Assembly (NCBI RefSeq): GCF_001278075.1
Contig: NZ_CP011340.1
Location: 6,569,501 to 6,633,500, forward strand
Source: Streptomyces pristinaespiralis
GTDB taxonomy: Bacteria; Actinomycetota; Actinomycetes; Streptomycetales; Streptomycetaceae
DNA length: 64,000 bases
Direction of reading: 5' to 3'
Part shown: positions 61,250-64,000 of the stretch, one piece after another
Layout of the letters: each line of letters opens with the position of its first letter
Numbering within the stretch: the first letter of the stretch is position 1
Program-made: the position numbers and the translations under genes
Notes under the pieces: generated by a model
Database searches by the model: none
Told to the model about the DNA's origin: nothing
What the model saw: only the letters and a program-made list of their open reading frames with translations

Positions 61250-62239
61250 GTGCTCATCGACACCTACGGCCGAGTGGCCACTGACCTGCGCGTTTCTCTG
61301 ACCGACCGGTGCAATCTGCGGTGTACGTACTGCATGCCGGAAGAGGGCCTCCAGTGGCTGGCCAAGCCCGATCTGCTCACCGATGACGAAATCGTCCGCC
61401 TCATCCGTATCGCCGTCACCGATCTCGGCATCACCGAGGTGCGCTTCACCGGCGGGGAGCCGCTGCTGCGTCCGGGGCTGGTCGGCATCGTCGAGCGCTG
61501 CGCCGCCCTCGAGGTACGCCCCAAGATGTCCCTCACCACCAACGGCATCGGTCTCAAGCGCACCGCCGCGGCCCTCAAGGCCGCCGGCCTCGACCGGGTC
61601 AACGTCTCCCTGGACACCCTGCGGCCCGACGTCTTCAAGACGCTCACCCGCCGGGACCGCCACCACGATGTCCTCGACGGCCTGGAAGCCGCCCGCGCCG
61701 CCGGCCTGACCCCGGTCAAGGTCAACGCCGTCCTGATGCCCGGCTTGAACGACGACGAGGCCCCCGACCTGCTCGCCTGGGCCGTGGAACACGACTACGA
61801 GATGCGCTTCATCGAGCAGATGCCGCTCGACGCACAGCACGGCTGGAAGCGCGACGGCATGATCACCGCAGGCGACATCCTCCAGTCGCTGCGGACGCGC
61901 TTCACCCTCACCCCCGAGGGCGACGCCGCGCGCGGATCCGCGCCGGCGGAGCGGTGGCTCGTCGACGGCGGCCCGCAGCGGGTCGGCGTCATCGCCTCCG
62001 TCACCCGACCGTTCTGCCGGGCCTGTGACCGGACCCGGCTCACCGCCGACGGCCAGGTGCGCACCTGCCTCTTCGCCACCGAGGAGACCGACCTGCGGGC
62101 GGCGCTGCGCTCGGAGGCGCCCGACGAGGAGATCGCACGCATCTGGCGGCTGGCGATGTGGGGCAAGAAGGCCGGATCCGGTCTCGACGACCCGTCGTTC
62201 CTTCAGCCGGAGCGGCCCATGTCAGCCATCGGCGGCTGA
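61250..62239 (+). CDS. moaA: GTP 3',8-cyclase MoaA (molybdenum cofactor)
   Basis: 329-residue radical SAM enzyme catalysing the first step of molybdopterin synthesis from GTP. The N-terminal cluster is in DRCNLRCTYCMPEEG (CxxxCxxC); the C-terminal cluster cysteines are in CRACDRTRLTADGQVRTCLF; the activating double Gly ends the protein (SAIGG). The GTG at 61250 gives VLIDTYGRVATDLRVSLTDR, the usual start, and follows a GGAGG. It overlaps the next gene's end by 18 nt, tail to tail. Confidence 0.95.
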   Translation: MLIDTYGRVATDLRVSLTDRCNLRCTYCMPEEGLQWLAKPDLLTDDEIVRLIRIAVTDLGITEVRFTGGEPLLRPGLVGIVERCAALEVRPKMSLTTNGIGLKRTAAALKAAGLDRVNVSLDTLRPDVFKTLTRRDRHHDVLDGLEAARAAGLTPVKVNAVLMPGLNDDEAPDLLAWAVEHDYEMRFIEQMPLDAQHGWKRDGMITAGDILQSLRTRFTLTPEGDAARGSAPAERWLVDGGPQRVGVIASVTRPFCRACDRTRLTADGQVRTCLFATEETDLRAALRSEAPDEEIARIWRLAMWGKKAGSGLDDPSFLQPERPMSAIGG

Positions 62240-62470
62240 CCCGGACCCGGCACCCCGCTGCCACTCCTCCAGGGTCACGACGTCCTTCAGGAAACCGCGC
62301 ACCCCGAGGAACTGGGAGAGGTGCTCGCGGTGCTCCTCGCACGCCAGCCACGTCTTGCGGCGGTCCGGAGTGTGCAGTTTCGGGTTGTTCCAGGCGAGGA
62401 CCCAGACGGCGCCGGTACGGCAGCCCTTGGCCGAACAGATCGGGGTTTCGTCACTCACCGGAAGAATCAC
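62222..62470 (-). CDS. Conserved small actinobacterial protein
   Basis: 82 residues, probably zinc-binding: CSAKGCRTGAVWVLAWNN and WLACEEHREHLSQFLG show Cys-x4-Cys and Cys-x2-His pairs. The C-terminal part includes VRGFLKDVVTLEEWQ. Start is GTG at 62470, or at 62458 (VSDETPICSAK). Convergent overlap with moaA. Function unknown. Confidence 0.75.
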   Translation of the reverse strand: MILPVSDETPICSAKGCRTGAVWVLAWNNPKLHTPDRRKTWLACEEHREHLSQFLGVRGFLKDVVTLEEWQRGAGSGSAADG

Positions 62471-62660
62471 GGGATCATTGTCCCAGCATGGCGACGCCGA
62501 GCAGCCACGGGGGGAGCTGCCCGGCGTCGGTCCGTCGCTCCGACGGGGGATGCGGAGCGCGTACGCAGTATGTCACGGGGGACCGGGTGCGGTGCACCGG
62601 AACTTCATGATTGATCTGAGCTTTTCTTGAGCTTCGCGGGCCCGCCACCACCGCCGGTGA

Positions 62661-63035
62661 TCAGCGCTGCCCGGCCCCCGGACGGTCCTCCTGGAAGGGC
62701 TCCGCCCCGGGCTCCGGTTCCGCGTCCTGCCGTCCGGGCCCGGCCTCCACGGCCGGCAGGACCGGCGGCTCGACGAAGGTCGACGGGAGCGAAGGGGCGT
62801 TCTCCCGCCCCGCGTTGGCGATGACGACGGAGATGTACGGCAGCAGCACACCCAGCGCCAGCGCCACGATCGCCACATGGCGTTCCACGTTCCACAGGAC
62901 CGCCGCGAGGATCACAGCGACGGTCCTGATCGACATCGAGATCACATAGCGCCGCTGCCTGCCGCGGACATCGTCGGCGAGGCCCTGCCGTGCGCCGGTG
63001 ATCCGGAAGACCTCGGTCCCACCGTGCTTCCGCAT
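62661..63035 (-). CDS. DUF3099 domain-containing membrane protein
   Basis: 124 residues. The DUF3099 core (VFRITGARQGLADDVRGRQR, RYVISMSIRTVAVILAAVLW) has two TM helices, the second being VAIVALALGVLLPYISVVIA; the C-terminal tail is Pro/Glu-rich. The ATG at 63035 has GGAG 4 nt upstream. Function unknown. Confidence 0.83.
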   Translation of the reverse strand: MRKHGGTEVFRITGARQGLADDVRGRQRRYVISMSIRTVAVILAAVLWNVERHVAIVALALGVLLPYISVVIANAGRENAPSLPSTFVEPPVLPAVEAGPGRQDAEPEPGAEPFQEDRPGAGQR

Positions 63036-63262
63036 CGTGCTCCACCACCCGATTTCCCCGCGCCGGACCTTCGGCGGAAATTCCCCTGCTCCGATCCTCC
63101 ACGGTACGCCTGGGCTGCGCCGCATACGAGAGCGGGGCCGCCCCACGCCTGCGTGCCCGGCCTGCGCAGACACACGTACGGCTGACCCGACATGCGCCGT
63201 ACGGCCCACGGGCCGAGACTGGCGACGTAACTGCTCACGCAGGGCCGTACAAGGAGGCAGCC

Positions 63263-63541
63263 ATGGGCTGGTTGTGGGCGATCATCGTGGGATTCGTGCT
63301 GGGCCTGCTCGCGAAAGCGATCATCCCAGGAAAACAGCACAGTCCGCTGTGGCTGACCACCATCTTCGGCATCATCGGCGCCATCATCGGCAACGCCGTC
63401 GCTCGTGGTTTCGGCATCGAGGAGACCAGGGGCATCGACTGGGGCCGTCACGCGCTGCAGCTCGCGGCCGCCATCGTGATCGTCTTCCTGGGCGACATGG
63501 CCTACAGCGCCGTCCGCGGCAAGAAACAGCATCACGCCTGA
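63263..63541 (+). CDS. GlsB/YeaQ/YmgE family stress-response membrane protein
   Basis: 92 residues, three hydrophobic helices: GWLWAIIVGFVLGLLAKAII, LWLTTIFGIIGAIIGNAVAR and ALQLAAAIVIVFLGDMAYSA. The PGKQHSPLW region matches the family. Often induced by general stress. Ends before a bidirectional terminator. Confidence 0.9.
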   Translation: MGWLWAIIVGFVLGLLAKAIIPGKQHSPLWLTTIFGIIGAIIGNAVARGFGIEETRGIDWGRHALQLAAAIVIVFLGDMAYSAVRGKKQHHA

Positions 63542-63547
63542 CGACGC

Positions 63548-63585
63548 CCGTGGCCGGGTGGGCGATCACGCCCACCCGGCCACGG
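63548..63585. terminator. Bidirectional terminator between the GlsB-like gene and tyrS
   Basis: 16-bp perfect stem (63548-63563 and 63570-63585) with loop GATCAC, between convergent genes. Confidence 0.85.
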
Positions 63586-63600
63586 CATGTCCTGCTCGGG

Positions 63601-64000
63601 TCAGCCGGCCGCGACCTCGACCGCCGCCAGGTTCTTCTTGCCCCGGCGCAGCACCAGCCAGCGGCCGTGCAGCAGCTCGTCGGCGGTCACCACCGCGTCC
63701 TCCGCGGTCACCTTCACGTTGTTCACGTAGGCGCCGCCCTCCTTCACCGTGCGACGGGCGGCGGACTTGCTCGGCGCCAGACCGACCTCGGTGAACAGGT
63801 CGACCACCGGCAGCAGCTCGCCGACCCGCGCGTGCGGCAGCTCGGCGAGCGCGGCACGCAGGGTCGCCTCGTCCAGGTCCGCCAGCTCGCCCTGACCGAA
63901 CAGCGCCCGGGAGGCGTTGATCACCGCGGCGCACTGGTCCGCGCCGTGCACCAGCGTCGTCAGCTCCTCCGCCAGCGCACGCTGCGCGGCCCGTGCCTGC
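63601..64000 (-). CDS. tyrS: Tyrosyl-tRNA synthetase, C-terminal part
   Basis: C-terminal 132 residues of TyrRS; the gene continues beyond the window. The helical anticodon part ends with the S4 RNA-binding domain ([20 protein letters not shown] then [12 protein letters not shown]) and the terminal [20 protein letters not shown], all typical of bacterial TyrRS. Confidence 0.93.
   Translation of the reverse strand, partial: QARAAQRALAEELTTLVHGADQCAAVINASRALFGQGELADLDEATLRAALAELPHARVGELLPVVDLFTEVGLAPSKSAARRTVKEGGAYVNNVKVTAEDAVVTADELLHGRWLVLRRGKKNLAAVEVAAG

Overview
This is a high-GC actinobacterial chromosome segment, almost certainly Streptomyces. The evidence is strong third-position GC bias, frequent GTG starts, ATGA/GTGA gene overlaps, an ectABCD operon, a cobalamin operon behind a B12 riboswitch, a PHO box before a PiT phosphate transporter, a run of Asp23/Gls24 envelope genes and a gene matching the GATC-binding nucleoid protein Gbn. 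From memory, most of the gene order matches the S. coelicolor SCO1818-SCO1867 interval, so the window looks like core chromosome with one large accessory block inserted. No database search was possible.

Region by region. 1-3.7 kb: end of an OYE-family reductase, then ectABCD (ectoine and 5-hydroxyectoine) on the minus strand, with two palindromes upstream of ectA. 4.1-7.3 kb: a class V aminotransferase, an amidohydrolase and a dienelactone-hydrolase-like protein. 7.5-9.8 kb: a self-operated ArsR/MFS pair and a broken Tn3-family transposase fragment. 9.8-11.3 kb: a solitary gltD. 11.5-21.2 kb: a tight six-gene biosynthetic operon. It encodes a carrier protein fused to the six-TM, triple beta-helix terminal domain of poly-lysine-synthetase (Pls) type enzymes, an NRPS protein (partial C, A, T and a thioesterase domain without its serine), a SyrP-like Fe/2-oxoglutarate oxygenase, SbnB and SbnA (L-2,3-diaminopropionate synthesis) and a PPTase. 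The likely product is a diaminopropionate oligomer or polymer. 21.2-24.1 kb: a SigK-type ECF sigma factor with its anti-sigma factor, and a sortase-anchored surface protein.

24.2-33.8 kb: cobalamin genes (cobC-like, cobE/cbiG-like, cobB, cobO, ChlI/D-type chelatase subunit, cobQ, cobD). A cobalamin riboswitch and a 17-codon leader frame precede cobD. A ZIP metal transporter lies among them. 33.9-35.5 kb: PiT phosphate transporter with a small membrane partner and a PHO box. 35.6-43.4 kb: aldolase, hydrolase, a conserved unknown, a VOC protein, an ABC-F ATPase preceded by a leaderless 7-codon frame, gbn with a phased GATC array, and an enoyl-CoA hydratase. 43.6-46.8 kb: Asp23/AmaP envelope cluster. 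46.9-52.5 kb: SDR, GH15 glycosidase, SURF1, a Cys-rich protein, a DEDDh exonuclease with BRCT, and a VIT1-like transporter. 52.5-55.7 kb: a NACHT-LRR (NLR-like) gene cut by one in-frame amber codon. 55.8-64 kb: CoA transferase, secreted S8 protease, DUF485/acetate symporter, moaA, small conserved proteins and the end of tyrS.

How the parts connect: SbnA and SbnB would make Dap from O-phosphoserine and glutamate and return 2-oxoglutarate, which is also a cosubstrate of the oxygenase. The adjacent gltD could link this to glutamate recycling, but that is inference. The PPTase would activate both carrier domains. The Tn3 remnant next to gltD marks the edge of the accessory block and fits acquisition by transfer.
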